Made by a program: the position numbers and the translations under genes. A stretch of DNA of 26,270 nt from a virus, in the IMG/VR virus record IMGVR_UViG_3300048833_000771, positions 1-26,270 of that record; one strand, 5' to 3'. The notes under the pieces are model-generated. The model ran no database searches and had not been told where the DNA came from. It saw only the letters and a list, made by a program, of their open reading frames with translations. How positions within the stretch are numbered: the first letter of the stretch is position 1; each line of letters starts with the position of its first letter. Shown piece by piece: positions 14,058-23,102 of this stretch.

Positions 14058-14630
14058 ATGAAATTGAACGTCGGCTGCGGCCGGAACATCAAAGACGGCT
14101 GGGTCAATCTCGACTGCATGGGCCTGCCCGGTGTCGACATTGTCGCCAATCTGGAAGCTGGGTGCACGATTCCGCTGGCCGACGACACGGTCGACGAATT
14201 CCTGCTGTCGCATGTGATCGAGCACATCCGCGACACGCTGCCCCTGATGCAGGAGCTGCATCGCATCGCCCGACCGGGCGCGCAGATGACCATCCGGGTG
14301 CCCTACGGCTCCAGCGACGACGCCCATGAGGACCCGACGCACGTTCGGTGCTATTTCCTCAAGAGCTTCAATTACTTCTCGCAGCCCTATTACTGGCGGG
14401 CCGATTACGGCTATCGCGGCGACTGGCGCACGACCGACATCTATCTCGTGATCGATCCCCGTTTTACCGGGTGTTCGGCGGAGCAGGTGATGTCGGCGCT
14501 GAAGGTCGAGCGGAACGTCGTTTCGGAAATGGTCGCCTGCCTGACGGCGGTCAAACCGATCCGGGCCCCCGAGCAGCGGCAGCATGTGCCGCCGAACATC
14601 CATCTTGTGGCATCCGGAGCGCATGAATGA
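14058..14630 (+). CDS. Class I SAM-dependent methyltransferase
   Basis: This 190-aa protein starts at ATG 14058 (MKLNVGCGRNIKDGWVNLDC). A longer frame from 14007 overlaps the cement gene and adds no family residues. The SAM motif I is LNVGCG, followed by the acidic residue in NLDC, then LADDTVDEFLLSHVIEHI and IARPGAQMTIRVPYG, a pattern of methyltransferases acting on sugars or small molecules. Its stop overlaps the start of the glycosyltransferase-containing ORF (ATGA), so the pair probably decorates a glycan or a virion component. It looks intact, in contrast to its partner. Confidence 0.85.
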   Translation: MKLNVGCGRNIKDGWVNLDCMGLPGVDIVANLEAGCTIPLADDTVDEFLLSHVIEHIRDTLPLMQELHRIARPGAQMTIRVPYGSSDDAHEDPTHVRCYFLKSFNYFSQPYYWRADYGYRGDWRTTDIYLVIDPRFTGCSAEQVMSALKVERNVVSEMVACLTAVKPIRAPEQRQHVPPNIHLVASGAHE

Positions 14631-17371
14631 CCGAGCATGCCCGTCTCGAACGGATGAAGTCGCGTTCGGTGATGGTGTGCACCCCCGTGGCGCGCAATCC
14701 GGTGTGGCAGTACACCCAAGGCTTGGCCTCGACGATGATGACGCTTCTCGAGCACGGCATCCCCTGCTCGTTTCAGTTCGTCGTCGGCGGTTCGGTGATC
14801 TGCAAGGCGCGGAATGAGCTGGTGGCGCACTTCCTCGCTTCGCGGTTCACCGACCTGATCTTCATCGACGACGACATGGAGTGGAGCCCGAACGACGTCC
14901 TGCGCCTGCTGGCCTCTGACAAGCAGGTGATCGGCGGCGTGGGCCGGATGCGCGTCGAGAATCCGACCGGCGACGGCACGTGGTCGCTGCTGGGCAGCGA
15001 GTTCTCAAAATTCTTCAAGTCGAAGTCCGACATTCGCTTCAGCGTTGCCGGCGATGTCGCGCCCGGCCGCTACGAGGTGCGGCTGCGCCGACTGATCTTC
15101 AAGAGCACGGACCCCAACGTCTCTGACACCATGACCTGGGCGGGTCTGCGCGCTTTCATCACCGGGCCGAAATCCTTCCCGGTCAGCACCATCGCGATCC
15201 GCGCCAAGGCCACCGATCAGTTCTCCGGCGATTCCGCCAGCAACCTCGCCGTGGTGGAGACGCGCATCCTCCCGGTGTGGACTGGTTCGGCATGGGAGGA
15301 GCAGGCGACGCGCTCGCCGGCCTGGGCGGCCTACGACATCGCCACCAACACGGAATATGGCGGCCGGTTCTCCGACACGCGGATGGACTTCCAGGCGTTC
15401 TATGACCTCGCCGCCCTGTGTGCGAGCCGTGGCGACACGTTCGACTACGACTTCACGTCCACCCAGCCGGTGCCGGATGCCCTCGATGTCGCGCTCGGCG
15501 CCTGCCGGGCAAAGCACAAATGGCTCGGCGGCACGCTCTCGCTGTTCCGGGACGAATGGGCGTCGGTTCCCGAGGTGATGCTGACGGATGGCGAGATCGT
15601 CCGGGGCTCCCTCGAGATCGAGTACATCATGAAGCCGTCCGACGCGCAGCAGTGCGTCGTCCATGAGTACATCAACGAGGACACCTGGCAGATCGAGGAA
15701 GCTGTGGCCCCGCGAGACGCCACGGAAGAAATGATCGCCGACGCCACGCGGCTCCAGCTGGCAGGCGTGGTGAACCGGGCGCAAGCGCAAAGGGAAGCGG
15801 AATTCCTGCTGCGCCAGAACCTTTATAGGCGCCGGCACGCGACCTTCGAGACCGAATATGAAGGCCGGATGCTCTCGATCGGCACGCCGATCCTGCTGCA
15901 ATCCGATCTTCCCCTCGAATGGGGGCAGGGCGCCAAGATTGCCCAGCAGATCGACACGGCGCTTTATCTCGACCGGAAACTGACCTGGGAGGCCGGGCAG
16001 AACTATGTCGTGCTGCGGACGCCGCGCGCCAAGGCCTTCGGCCCGATCAAGTGCAGCATGGGCGACAACGCGTCCGTCGTGGTGCTGGACAATACCGATC
16101 TCGGCATTGTCGAAGCCGCGCAGGGGCTGACGCTCGACAATGTGCTTGATCTGGAGCCCGGTTCGCCGCTGCCCAGCCTTGCCTTCGGGCTCGGCACTGG
16201 TTGGGTGCGCCGGGGCGTTGTCTCGCGCGGCACTCCTTCGGGAAGCCGGGTGCAGATCAGCGTCTATCTGGACGATGAGCGTGTCCATGTGGAGGACGGC
16301 ACGCCGCCGCCTCCGCTGCCGACGGGCACGAGCCTTGTGCTGCCGACCTTCCCGCAGGTCTTCGGCCTCACGGCCCGCATCATCGCCAATGAGGTGCCGC
16401 GCCGCGTGGAAGCTCAGTGGGCACCGTCGGCCGGCGCCGTCACCTATGTGGCGCGCGTCTCCTATGACGACGGGGAAAACTGGACGGCGCTCGGCGAGAC
16501 CCGCGAGAACATCCTTTCCGCCGTGGTGGACCCTTTCGCGCTCACGCTACAGGTAGCCGCAATCAACACGTCCGGCAAGCAAGGGCCGTGGGCGTCCTAC
16601 AGCCTCGCCGCTCCGGGCCCAGACGAGGTGCGCGCGGACAATATCCAGGCCACCATCGACAGCTTCAAGGCCGGTACCCGCGAAAAGGTCTTTGAGCAGA
16701 ACGACGCGGCACTGGCGACCCTGACCGAAAAGCAGGAGATGCAAGCCCAGATCCAAGCGGAACTTGACGCGCAGTCCTTCCTCGATCGGCAGGAATGGCG
16801 CTTCCAGCTGAGGGCGACAAGCGATCGGGTGACGGCCTCCTACACCGAGGCGATCACGGTCGCTGTTGGGCCCGGCTCCGCCATTGCCCAGTCGATCACG
16901 GACCTGCAAGCCCAGGTCGACAACATCGGCGCGAACCTGAATGTCAGCTGGACGACGGCGGTAACACCCGCCGGCGCGCTGGCAGCCTATGACATCGTCG
17001 CCAAGGTAGATGACGGCCTGTCCACCACGCAGGCGGCTATGACCATCGCGGCCTATTCGGACGGCGGCGGTGGCGCCTATTCGGTGGTGTCGTTCGACGC
17101 CGAGCAGTTCATCGTCAAGAACACGGTGAGCGGATCGACCATCACCCCGTTCGTCATTGATGGCACAAGCGTGACCATCTCCGGCACGATCATCCAGGAC
17201 GGCACGGTGACGGCGGAGAAGATGGATGTCGCCGAACTAAGCGCCGTCGCCGTGAGCATGGGCACCCTCAGGGGCGGCAGCATCGAGCTTGGGCCAGAGG
17301 GCGAGGATCCGCTCATCGTCCTCAGCGGCGCCACGCCTTCGGCTCCCTTCCTCGATTTCTATTCCGCATAG
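14627..17371 (+). CDS. Chimera: truncated glycosyltransferase fused in frame to TipJ/protein-J tail-tip protein
   Basis: This is a single 914-aa frame. Residues 1 to about 110 are the start of a GT-A glycosyltransferase: SVMVCTPVARNPVW, GSVICKARNELVAHFL and the metal-binding FIDDDMEWSPNDVLRLL. The domain breaks off at VIGGVGRMRVENP, less than half of its usual 230-260 aa. From about residue 113 (TGDGTWSLLG) the sequence is a tail-tip attachment protein: PGRYEVRLRRL, MTWAGLRAFI, RILPVWTGSAW, SPAWAAYDI, RGDTFDYDF, a fibronectin-like segment near 585-660 (AQWAPSAGAVTYVARVSYDD) and a C-terminal fibre-like domain. The usual N-terminal third or more of TipJ is absent. A deletion joining the two genes near 14,942-14,978 explains it. 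Each half alone is well recognised; function of the chimera is doubtful. Confidence 0.88.
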   Translation: MTEHARLERMKSRSVMVCTPVARNPVWQYTQGLASTMMTLLEHGIPCSFQFVVGGSVICKARNELVAHFLASRFTDLIFIDDDMEWSPNDVLRLLASDKQVIGGVGRMRVENPTGDGTWSLLGSEFSKFFKSKSDIRFSVAGDVAPGRYEVRLRRLIFKSTDPNVSDTMTWAGLRAFITGPKSFPVSTIAIRAKATDQFSGDSASNLAVVETRILPVWTGSAWEEQATRSPAWAAYDIATNTEYGGRFSDTRMDFQAFYDLAALCASRGDTFDYDFTSTQPVPDALDVALGACRAKHKWLGGTLSLFRDEWASVPEVMLTDGEIVRGSLEIEYIMKPSDAQQCVVHEYINEDTWQIEEAVAPRDATEEMIADATRLQLAGVVNRAQAQREAEFLLRQNLYRRRHATFETEYEGRMLSIGTPILLQSDLPLEWGQGAKIAQQIDTALYLDRKLTWEAGQNYVVLRTPRAKAFGPIKCSMGDNASVVVLDNTDLGIVEAAQGLTLDNVLDLEPGSPLPSLAFGLGTGWVRRGVVSRGTPSGSRVQISVYLDDERVHVEDGTPPPPLPTGTSLVLPTFPQVFGLTARIIANEVPRRVEAQWAPSAGAVTYVARVSYDDGENWTALGETRENILSAVVDPFALTLQVAAINTSGKQGPWASYSLAAPGPDEVRADNIQATIDSFKAGTREKVFEQNDAALATLTEKQEMQAQIQAELDAQSFLDRQEWRFQLRATSDRVTASYTEAITVAVGPGSAIAQSITDLQAQVDNIGANLNVSWTTAVTPAGALAAYDIVAKVDDGLSTTQAAMTIAAYSDGGGGAYSVVSFDAEQFIVKNTVSGSTITPFVIDGTSVTISGTIIQDGTVTAEKMDVAELSAVAVSMGTLRGGSIELGPEGEDPLIVLSGATPSAPFLDFYSA

Positions 17372-17376
17372 GCGCC

Positions 17377-18726
17377 ATGAGCACAAACACGACGATCGCC
17401 GTCATTGACGGCGTCGTGCGCTTGCGCACGGGCCTTGCCGGGCACGACCTGAAAGACCCGGCTCTTGATGAGCGCTATCTAACGTTCGACAGCGCTTGGA
17501 CCAATGCCTTCCGGCTGCTCAAGGGCGGCGTGGTGGCTGGGGGCAGTCTTTCGACGCAGAGCTTCAGCTATCCCGCCAATCCGGTGGTGGGCACCCGTAC
17601 GGTCAGGCGCATCCCCGTCACCGGGGCGACGGTCAAGACACCGGCTCTTGCGTGGGCAACGGCGGGCAGCGGAACAGTGAACTGGCATCCCGCCGGCAGG
17701 CTGCTCTCGCTCCCACCCGATACCGTCAGCTATCAGAAAGCGTATCGCACGTGCGCCGTCAATCTCGCGACCGATGAAATCAAGGTTTCGCCGTCCTTCA
17801 GCACGCGGGATTACGCCTATCTTGTGTTCCAGACCGACGCCACGGCCACGGAGGCGACGGGGCCGAACGGCGGCAGGATCGGCGTTCACCCGCTCTATGG
17901 GATGGGGGCTTTCATCTCCCGTCCGGGGTTCGACCATCTGACCTGCTCACTGGACGACATGATGCTGACGACCAGTCGCAACATGGTGCAGATTCGCGAG
18001 ACAGGCATGGCGACGCCGACGCAGTGGACCGGCGGCGGGGCGCGGTCCCCTGCGGACACTGTCTATGGCGGACCATTTAATGAAAGCGCGACTATTCGAT
18101 ACGGGGTCAGGATCACATTAAGTCGAAGCTATCCAGATTATCCGCCAGTCATAGCTTATCGGATGGATACGGGATATCTTGACTCCCTGCCGTCGATATT
18201 CTGGGTGAGTGCCAATGAAATCATCATTGGCAATCTTCTGTCAGACAACACCGTCCGCTACGCCATTCTTGGTGTCGATCCCGCATACACGCCGGCAACT
18301 GATACTGGTCGCATCAAGCGCATTCGCTTCTTCAACGGCGCGCTCGACATCACCAAGCACAACGTGAACTGGGAAGCCGCCGCCGAGGCGGACTTTTTAT
18401 TTCGGTCCAATCGGCAAACGCCACGGTTCACCGGCTTCAACGCTTTCCCGGTTTCTTTCCCGACGGGCGTCTATAGCCTTCCATCTGCCGCGCCAGCGGG
18501 GGCCGGTCCCTCTTTCGCGTTCTTCCTCGTAAACGACACAGCAGGTCTATGGTGGTGCGGCTGCGGATACACCGACATGCAAAACGTGGTCGGTAGCGGC
18601 GGAACATATAACTCCTATTGGCGCGGCGCAGTTATCAACCGATCACAGTATCGATGGTACAAAGACACGTCCATCACCTGGAATCCATTGGGCTGGATTG
18701 GCTCTATGAACGTCTCCGACTTCTAG
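17377..18726 (+). CDS. Putative tail-associated virion protein
   Basis: This 449-aa protein begins five bases after the tail-tip gene. I recognise no domain. It is rich in aromatic and small residues with alternating beta-like segments (SLSTQSFSYPANPVVGTRTV), has no signal peptide or long helix, and sits between the tail-tip and tailspike genes, where accessory fibre proteins are encoded. Base composition falls in AT-rich patches near 18060-18200 and 18600-18740. This suggests that receptor-binding segments were exchanged. Two Cys lie in WWCGCGY near residue 393. Confidence 0.6.
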   Translation: MSTNTTIAVIDGVVRLRTGLAGHDLKDPALDERYLTFDSAWTNAFRLLKGGVVAGGSLSTQSFSYPANPVVGTRTVRRIPVTGATVKTPALAWATAGSGTVNWHPAGRLLSLPPDTVSYQKAYRTCAVNLATDEIKVSPSFSTRDYAYLVFQTDATATEATGPNGGRIGVHPLYGMGAFISRPGFDHLTCSLDDMMLTTSRNMVQIRETGMATPTQWTGGGARSPADTVYGGPFNESATIRYGVRITLSRSYPDYPPVIAYRMDTGYLDSLPSIFWVSANEIIIGNLLSDNTVRYAILGVDPAYTPATDTGRIKRIRFFNGALDITKHNVNWEAAAEADFLFRSNRQTPRFTGFNAFPVSFPTGVYSLPSAAPAGAGPSFAFFLVNDTAGLWWCGCGYTDMQNVVGSGGTYNSYWRGAVINRSQYRWYKDTSITWNPLGWIGSMNVSDF

Positions 18727-18756
18727 CTCATTAAATACTTCTAAAGGCATCCCGAC

Positions 18757-21297
18757 ATGGCTGACTTTTACGCGACCGGCACCGTATCGGTGTCGAACGG
18801 CAGCACGACTGTGACCGGCTCAGGGGTGTTGTGGAGTGACGTGCGCGCCGGTGACACTCTGGAGCTCGCCGGCCAGCGTGTGACGATCGCTGCCACGCCC
18901 GTTAGCCCCTACACCTCGCTGACGCTCGCGCTGGCATGGACGGGCACCACCCAATCAGGCGCCTCGTATTACATCCGCTACGACGCGCCATCGCGCTTCA
19001 CAGCCGGCTATCTCGCCACGCAAGTGCGATCCCTGATCGAGCGCACCAGCATCATCGAGTCCGCTGCGCCGACCTACACCGTGCAGGCTGTCACCAACAC
19101 CCCGCCGGGCTCCCCTGTCGCCGACGACACCTATGCGGTAGGGAATTCACCTTCCGGAGCGTGGTCGGCCAATGCCGGCAAGCTGGCCCAATGGACAGGC
19201 TCGGCGTGGACCTTCACCACGCCCGAAGCCGGATGGCTGGCCTATGCTGTGGGCGATGGGCAGTATGTCTATGATGGTGGATGGGTCCCCCAAGGCGACC
19301 AGTTCCATACAGAGACACTGACCGACGCTTGGTTGAATGGAAAGGCGCCGAATGTCGTCTCTCGTGCTGCTCCGCGCTTCTTGACGCCGGAAATGTACAT
19401 CGGGCTTGATACCCAGATCATCTATTGCCCAGGCGGCGAAGTGCCTGACTTTTCAGGCGCTACCGACTTCAAGCCCGCTTTCGACGCCATGCGCGATGAG
19501 ATGCTGACGCTGCTGGAGGATGTCGAATGGCCGCCCACCTCTTCCTACGGGTGGAAGCGGCATAAATTCGGCATCGCGCTCCAGCCTGGCTTTCGCTATG
19601 CGGTAGATGGGCCTATCAACTTCACCGGGTTCCAGACGCGCGGCCTCGTTTTCCAAGGCAATGGCGCGCAGATCATCGGCCGCTTTGACGATGGCGCTGT
19701 TCTCGACCTCCTCGGGTCGGCAGGCTGGCGCGTCCGCGATCTCAGCATCGAGTCCTCGACTGGACTGTCTCCCGATCTCGGGGTGCTATTCGGGCGCGAA
19801 TTTCAAGGCGCCTCCAAGACCTGCGAGGGGATGCTCTTCGACAGCGTCCGTGTTGATGGATGGTGGCGCAAGGCTGGGGTGTACAATTCCGGGTCGGAGC
19901 TATTTACCTATATAAACCCCTCCGTCTACAGCTACCGCACCGACGTGCCGGCGCTCTGGATCGACTGCCAGAATGAGCTTGATGTCGCTACGCTTACGGC
20001 GTCCACGGTCGCTGATGTCGCACAGGGCGTGAACGAGAGCTGCATCCAGCACACCATTATCGGCGGGTACCTGCGAAACATCCAGGAGAACCAGTACGGC
20101 GCCGTGCGCATCGACGGCTCGCGCGACGGCGACCTGAACACGACGCGCGGCGTCAAGCTTATTGGAACGTATTTCACTAATAATGGCACCGACACGGACG
20201 CGGTGAGGCCTGCTGTTCGCATCCGTGGTATGGTTGACGACGTGCTCATTGACGGGCATGGAGAGCTGTCTAACCCGACTGACAGCATCGTAAACCTGTC
20301 TCATATACTGTATTTCGACCTTTCGGACACAGGAACGACGCACAAGTTCAGCGGGATAAAGGTTCGGGACTATTTCAGCGACGCCGAAATCGCGGTGATA
20401 GGCAAGAGCAACACCGACACGATCGAGCTGGCAGACTTCGAGTGCTCCATCGCCTACAGCCGAGGCGCTTACCCGTCCGGCACGCCGGCCAAGCTGTTCG
20501 GCTCAAACTTCACGTCGGCGACCGCGCGCATCTCCGGCAAGATCACCACTGGCGATGTCCCCTCGACTTTCATCAATCTCAACGACGTCACGTTCAATGG
20601 CACGCTCGAGACGCTGGAGGTCATGTCGGGGGTAGGCGTCGGCTTGCCCGGCCGCATCAACATCAATACGACCGACGTTGCCGGCGGTAGCTACGTCAAG
20701 CAGGCCACGAAGCTCATCACGTCCAACGGCACGGTGGCGGTCGAAGGGCACGACAAGATCGTCCTTAGCGGCTCCGTGACGGCTGTCTCGTTTTCCAACG
20801 GGTTCCGCTATCACAGTTTTGAATGCGCCAATGGCACAAGCAACGATGTGACCATATCTGGGCTTGCCGGGCCGAATATCGTTCTTTCGCCGGGGCAGGC
20901 GGTTGTCATATCCCAGTATCAGACAACGTTCTATGTCGCTTCTGGGTCGTATTCGGGTGTATACACACCAACTTGCACAAACAATTCAAACGTCGCGTCT
21001 TTTACTACGCACCCGCTTCGGGTATTCCGATTGGGGAAGTATGTGCAAGTGTCTGGGCTTATACAGATCTCGGCAACGGCCGGCTCTGACACTGCGACCA
21101 GCTTTAACATGACGCTTCCGTTTGCCAGCGCCTTGACTGGAGCGCAGCAATTGACGGGCTCAGGCGCTGTCATTGGCCAGAATCGACCTGTCGGCGTTCT
21201 TGGCGATGCCACCAACGACCGGGCGCAAGTCACTCTGGTGGCCCCTGCCAGCGGCGCGCTGAACCTGTCGATCAGCTTCTCCTACGAAGTCCTCTAG
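18757..21297 (+). CDS. Tailspike / tail fibre protein
   Basis: This 846-aa protein starts at ATG 18757 with AAAGG nine bases upstream. Residues 1-95 (ATGTVSVSNGSTTVTGSGVL) are the common virion-attachment head of phage fibres. About 108-190 is a DUF2793-like segment (TPPGSPVADDTYAV, GKLAQWTGSAWTF, YVYDGGWVPQGDQF). About 220-620 has the short repetitive beta segments of a right-handed beta-helix, as in polysaccharide-degrading spikes (NFTGFQTRGLVFQGNGAQII, LLGSAGWRVRDLSIESSTGL). The last 115 residues (GVYTPTCTNNSNVASFTTH) form a C-terminal domain found on many unrelated fibres. It probably binds, and possibly cleaves, a surface glycan. AT-rich stretches near 20935-21080 fit module exchange. 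Confidence 0.82.
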   Translation: MADFYATGTVSVSNGSTTVTGSGVLWSDVRAGDTLELAGQRVTIAATPVSPYTSLTLALAWTGTTQSGASYYIRYDAPSRFTAGYLATQVRSLIERTSIIESAAPTYTVQAVTNTPPGSPVADDTYAVGNSPSGAWSANAGKLAQWTGSAWTFTTPEAGWLAYAVGDGQYVYDGGWVPQGDQFHTETLTDAWLNGKAPNVVSRAAPRFLTPEMYIGLDTQIIYCPGGEVPDFSGATDFKPAFDAMRDEMLTLLEDVEWPPTSSYGWKRHKFGIALQPGFRYAVDGPINFTGFQTRGLVFQGNGAQIIGRFDDGAVLDLLGSAGWRVRDLSIESSTGLSPDLGVLFGREFQGASKTCEGMLFDSVRVDGWWRKAGVYNSGSELFTYINPSVYSYRTDVPALWIDCQNELDVATLTASTVADVAQGVNESCIQHTIIGGYLRNIQENQYGAVRIDGSRDGDLNTTRGVKLIGTYFTNNGTDTDAVRPAVRIRGMVDDVLIDGHGELSNPTDSIVNLSHILYFDLSDTGTTHKFSGIKVRDYFSDAEIAVIGKSNTDTIELADFECSIAYSRGAYPSGTPAKLFGSNFTSATARISGKITTGDVPSTFINLNDVTFNGTLETLEVMSGVGVGLPGRININTTDVAGGSYVKQATKLITSNGTVAVEGHDKIVLSGSVTAVSFSNGFRYHSFECANGTSNDVTISGLAGPNIVLSPGQAVVISQYQTTFYVASGSYSGVYTPTCTNNSNVASFTTHPLRVFRLGKYVQVSGLIQISATAGSDTATSFNMTLPFASALTGAQQLTGSGAVIGQNRPVGVLGDATNDRAQVTLVAPASGALNLSISFSYEVL

Positions 21298-21342
21298 TTA
21301 GCGCCCACCTTCTGACCCTTCCGACAATCTGGAGACTGCCCC

Positions 21343-22293
21343 ATGGTAAGCATCACGCTTGACCAGATGCGCCGTTTTGCGCGCACTGGCCGCCCCGACA
21401 TCCTCGCGGCGGTTGCTGCCGGCGAGGCGGTCCTTTCGCGCTATGACATCACGACCCCGGGCCGGCTCTGCCATTTCATGGCGCAGATCGCGCATGAGAG
21501 CGCCGGCTTCCGCACCACCGAGGAATATGCCTCCGGCGGCGCCTATGAGGGGCGGAAAGACCTCGGGAACATGCGCAAGGGCGATGGCACGCGCTTCAAG
21601 GGGCGCGGCCTCATCCAGCTCACCGGCCGGGCCAATTATCGGCTCTACGGCCAGCGCCTCGGCGTGGACCTTGAGGCCCGTCCGGAGCGCGCCGCGGCGC
21701 CGGACTTCTCGCTCGTCGTCGCCTGTGAGTATTGGAAGGACAAGGGCCTGAACGCCTTCGCCGACCGGGATGATATCGTCGGTATCACCAAGCGGATCAA
21801 TGGCGGCACCAACGGCCTCGCTGATCGCAAGGCGAAGCTGAGCGCGGCAAAGGCGATCTGGGGCGATGAAACCGTGGCGCAGCCGGACGATGGCGCCGCG
21901 GTGAAGGCGTTGCAGCAAGATCTCGTCGCGCTGGGCTATGACCTGGAGGTCGACGGCGATCTCGGCAAGAAAACGAAGGCGGCGGTGGAGGCGGTCCAGC
22001 GTCGCGCGGGCATCAAGGTGGACGGCATCGCAGGCCCGGCGACCAAGAGCGCGATCAAGCGGCTTCTGGCCGCCCGGCCGGCCAATGGTGTGGCGGCGAA
22101 AATCCCCGGCGCGCTGGACGCGCTCAAGACCAAAGAGGGCATGGCGACGGCGGGCACGGTGGGTGTCGCTGTTCTCAACGCTGCGGCGAACCCCGGGCCG
22201 CTTGGCTGGTTCGTGGGCGCCGCCATCCTGATCGCCGCGGGCGTCGCCGCCTATTACTTCCTCAAGCGCATGCGGCGCGAGGAGGCGGTGTGA
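21343..22293 (+). CDS. GH19-type endolysin with peptidoglycan-binding domain and C-terminal TM segment
   Basis: This 316-aa protein starts at ATG 21343 with GGAG upstream. Residues 1-172 are a chitinase-class-I/GH19 lysozyme: AQIAHESAGFRTTEEYASGG supplies the catalytic Glu52 and the second Glu candidates 60/61, followed by FKGRGLIQLTGRANY and RINGGTNGL. Residues 186-242 form a PG_binding_1 domain (ALQQDLVALGYDLEVDGDLG). Residues about 286-308 are a hydrophobic segment (WFVGAAILIAAGVAAYYFL) followed by a basic tail, a C-terminal membrane anchor. It cuts peptidoglycan at the end of the lytic cycle. No N-terminal signal is present. The stop overlaps the holin-like gene (TGATG). Confidence 0.88.
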   Translation: MVSITLDQMRRFARTGRPDILAAVAAGEAVLSRYDITTPGRLCHFMAQIAHESAGFRTTEEYASGGAYEGRKDLGNMRKGDGTRFKGRGLIQLTGRANYRLYGQRLGVDLEARPERAAAPDFSLVVACEYWKDKGLNAFADRDDIVGITKRINGGTNGLADRKAKLSAAKAIWGDETVAQPDDGAAVKALQQDLVALGYDLEVDGDLGKKTKAAVEAVQRRAGIKVDGIAGPATKSAIKRLLAARPANGVAAKIPGALDALKTKEGMATAGTVGVAVLNAAANPGPLGWFVGAAILIAAGVAAYYFLKRMRREEAV

Positions 22294-22700
22294 TGCTCTC
22301 CATCCTCCTCAACTGGTTGGGCGGCGGGGTGCTCAAAACCCTGACCGACACCTACGTCAAGCTGAAATCCAGCGAGGTCGAGAGCGAGCGCATCAAGGCG
22401 GACGTGATCGGGAAGCAGATCGAGGCGGAAATCTCCGCGCGCCAGGCCGCGCTGCAGGTTCGGCTCTCGACCTCCGGTTTCTGGGAGATGCGGCTGATCA
22501 CGGCCATCATCGCCGGGTGCTTCACCATGCACCTGGTGCTGGTGACGCTCGACACATGCTTCAAGCTGGGGTGGCGAATCCCGGCTTTCCCGGCGCCGTT
22601 CGATGAGTGGCAGGGGGCAATCCTTCTCTCCTTCTTCGGCATCTATGCCGCCGGCAAGAGCGTGAACGCCATAGCCGCCGCCTTTATCGGGAGGCGCTGA
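22293..22700 (+). CDS. Holin-like membrane protein (3TM-holin type)
   Basis: This 135-aa protein starts at ATG 22293 in the TGATG overlap with the endolysin stop. An amphipathic N-terminus (LSILLNWLGGGVLKTL) leads to a charged helix, then two hydrophobic segments (MRLITAIIAGCFTMHLVLVT and GAILLSFFGIYAAGKSV). This plan and the place right after the endolysin match phage holins of the 3TM type. It would open the inner membrane and control lysis timing. Its stop overlaps the next start (TGATG). Confidence 0.75.
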   Translation: MLSILLNWLGGGVLKTLTDTYVKLKSSEVESERIKADVIGKQIEAEISARQAALQVRLSTSGFWEMRLITAIIAGCFTMHLVLVTLDTCFKLGWRIPAFPAPFDEWQGAILLSFFGIYAAGKSVNAIAAAFIGRR

Positions 22701-23056
22701 TGTCGGGCAATGTCACGTGGGAAATGGTCTTCGCCCTCACGGTGCTCGTCGGTGCCGTCGCAGGGGTGTGGTGGCGGATCGAGGGACGAATCGACAAGGC
22801 GGTGAAGGCAGTGGCGGACGACGCAAGCCTTCGCGCGCAAGCAGCGCAGGCGGCAGCATCCTTGGCGGCAACCCAGATCGCCGAGTTCAAGCTGGAGGCG
22901 GCGCGGACTTATGTCAGCAAGGACGACGTGCAGCAGGTGCGCGACGAAATCCTTGGCGCCGTGGGTGGGGTGCGGACCTCGCTCGATCGCATCAATGAAC
23001 GGCTGGACCGCGTGGTTGAGAACGCCGCCAAGCGTCAGCCAGTCCATCGCCCATGA
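22700..23056 (+). CDS. N-anchored coiled-coil protein of the lysis cassette
   Basis: This 118-aa protein starts at ATG 22700, overlapping the holin-like stop. One transmembrane segment (MVFALTVLVGAVAGVWW) is followed by a long Ala/Glu/Lys-rich helix (residues 35-75) and a second heptad region (VQQVRDEILGAVGGVRTSLD, then RINERLDRVVENA). That layout suits an inner-membrane spanin or a second small holin/antiholin. No outer-membrane spanin lipoprotein was found nearby. The only lipoprotein in the window is 17 kb away. Confidence 0.65.
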   Translation: MSGNVTWEMVFALTVLVGAVAGVWWRIEGRIDKAVKAVADDASLRAQAAQAAASLAATQIAEFKLEAARTYVSKDDVQQVRDEILGAVGGVRTSLDRINERLDRVVENAAKRQPVHRP

Positions 23057-23102
23057 GGGGGAGCCCGCCAGCAGCCCCAAGCAACCTGCGGAGTAGCGTT
23101 TA

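Noticed and set aside
15005-16288. 427-aa minus-strand frame opposite the tail-tip gene
   Set aside because: It is a shadow frame of the recognisable TipJ coding sequence, with skewed composition.
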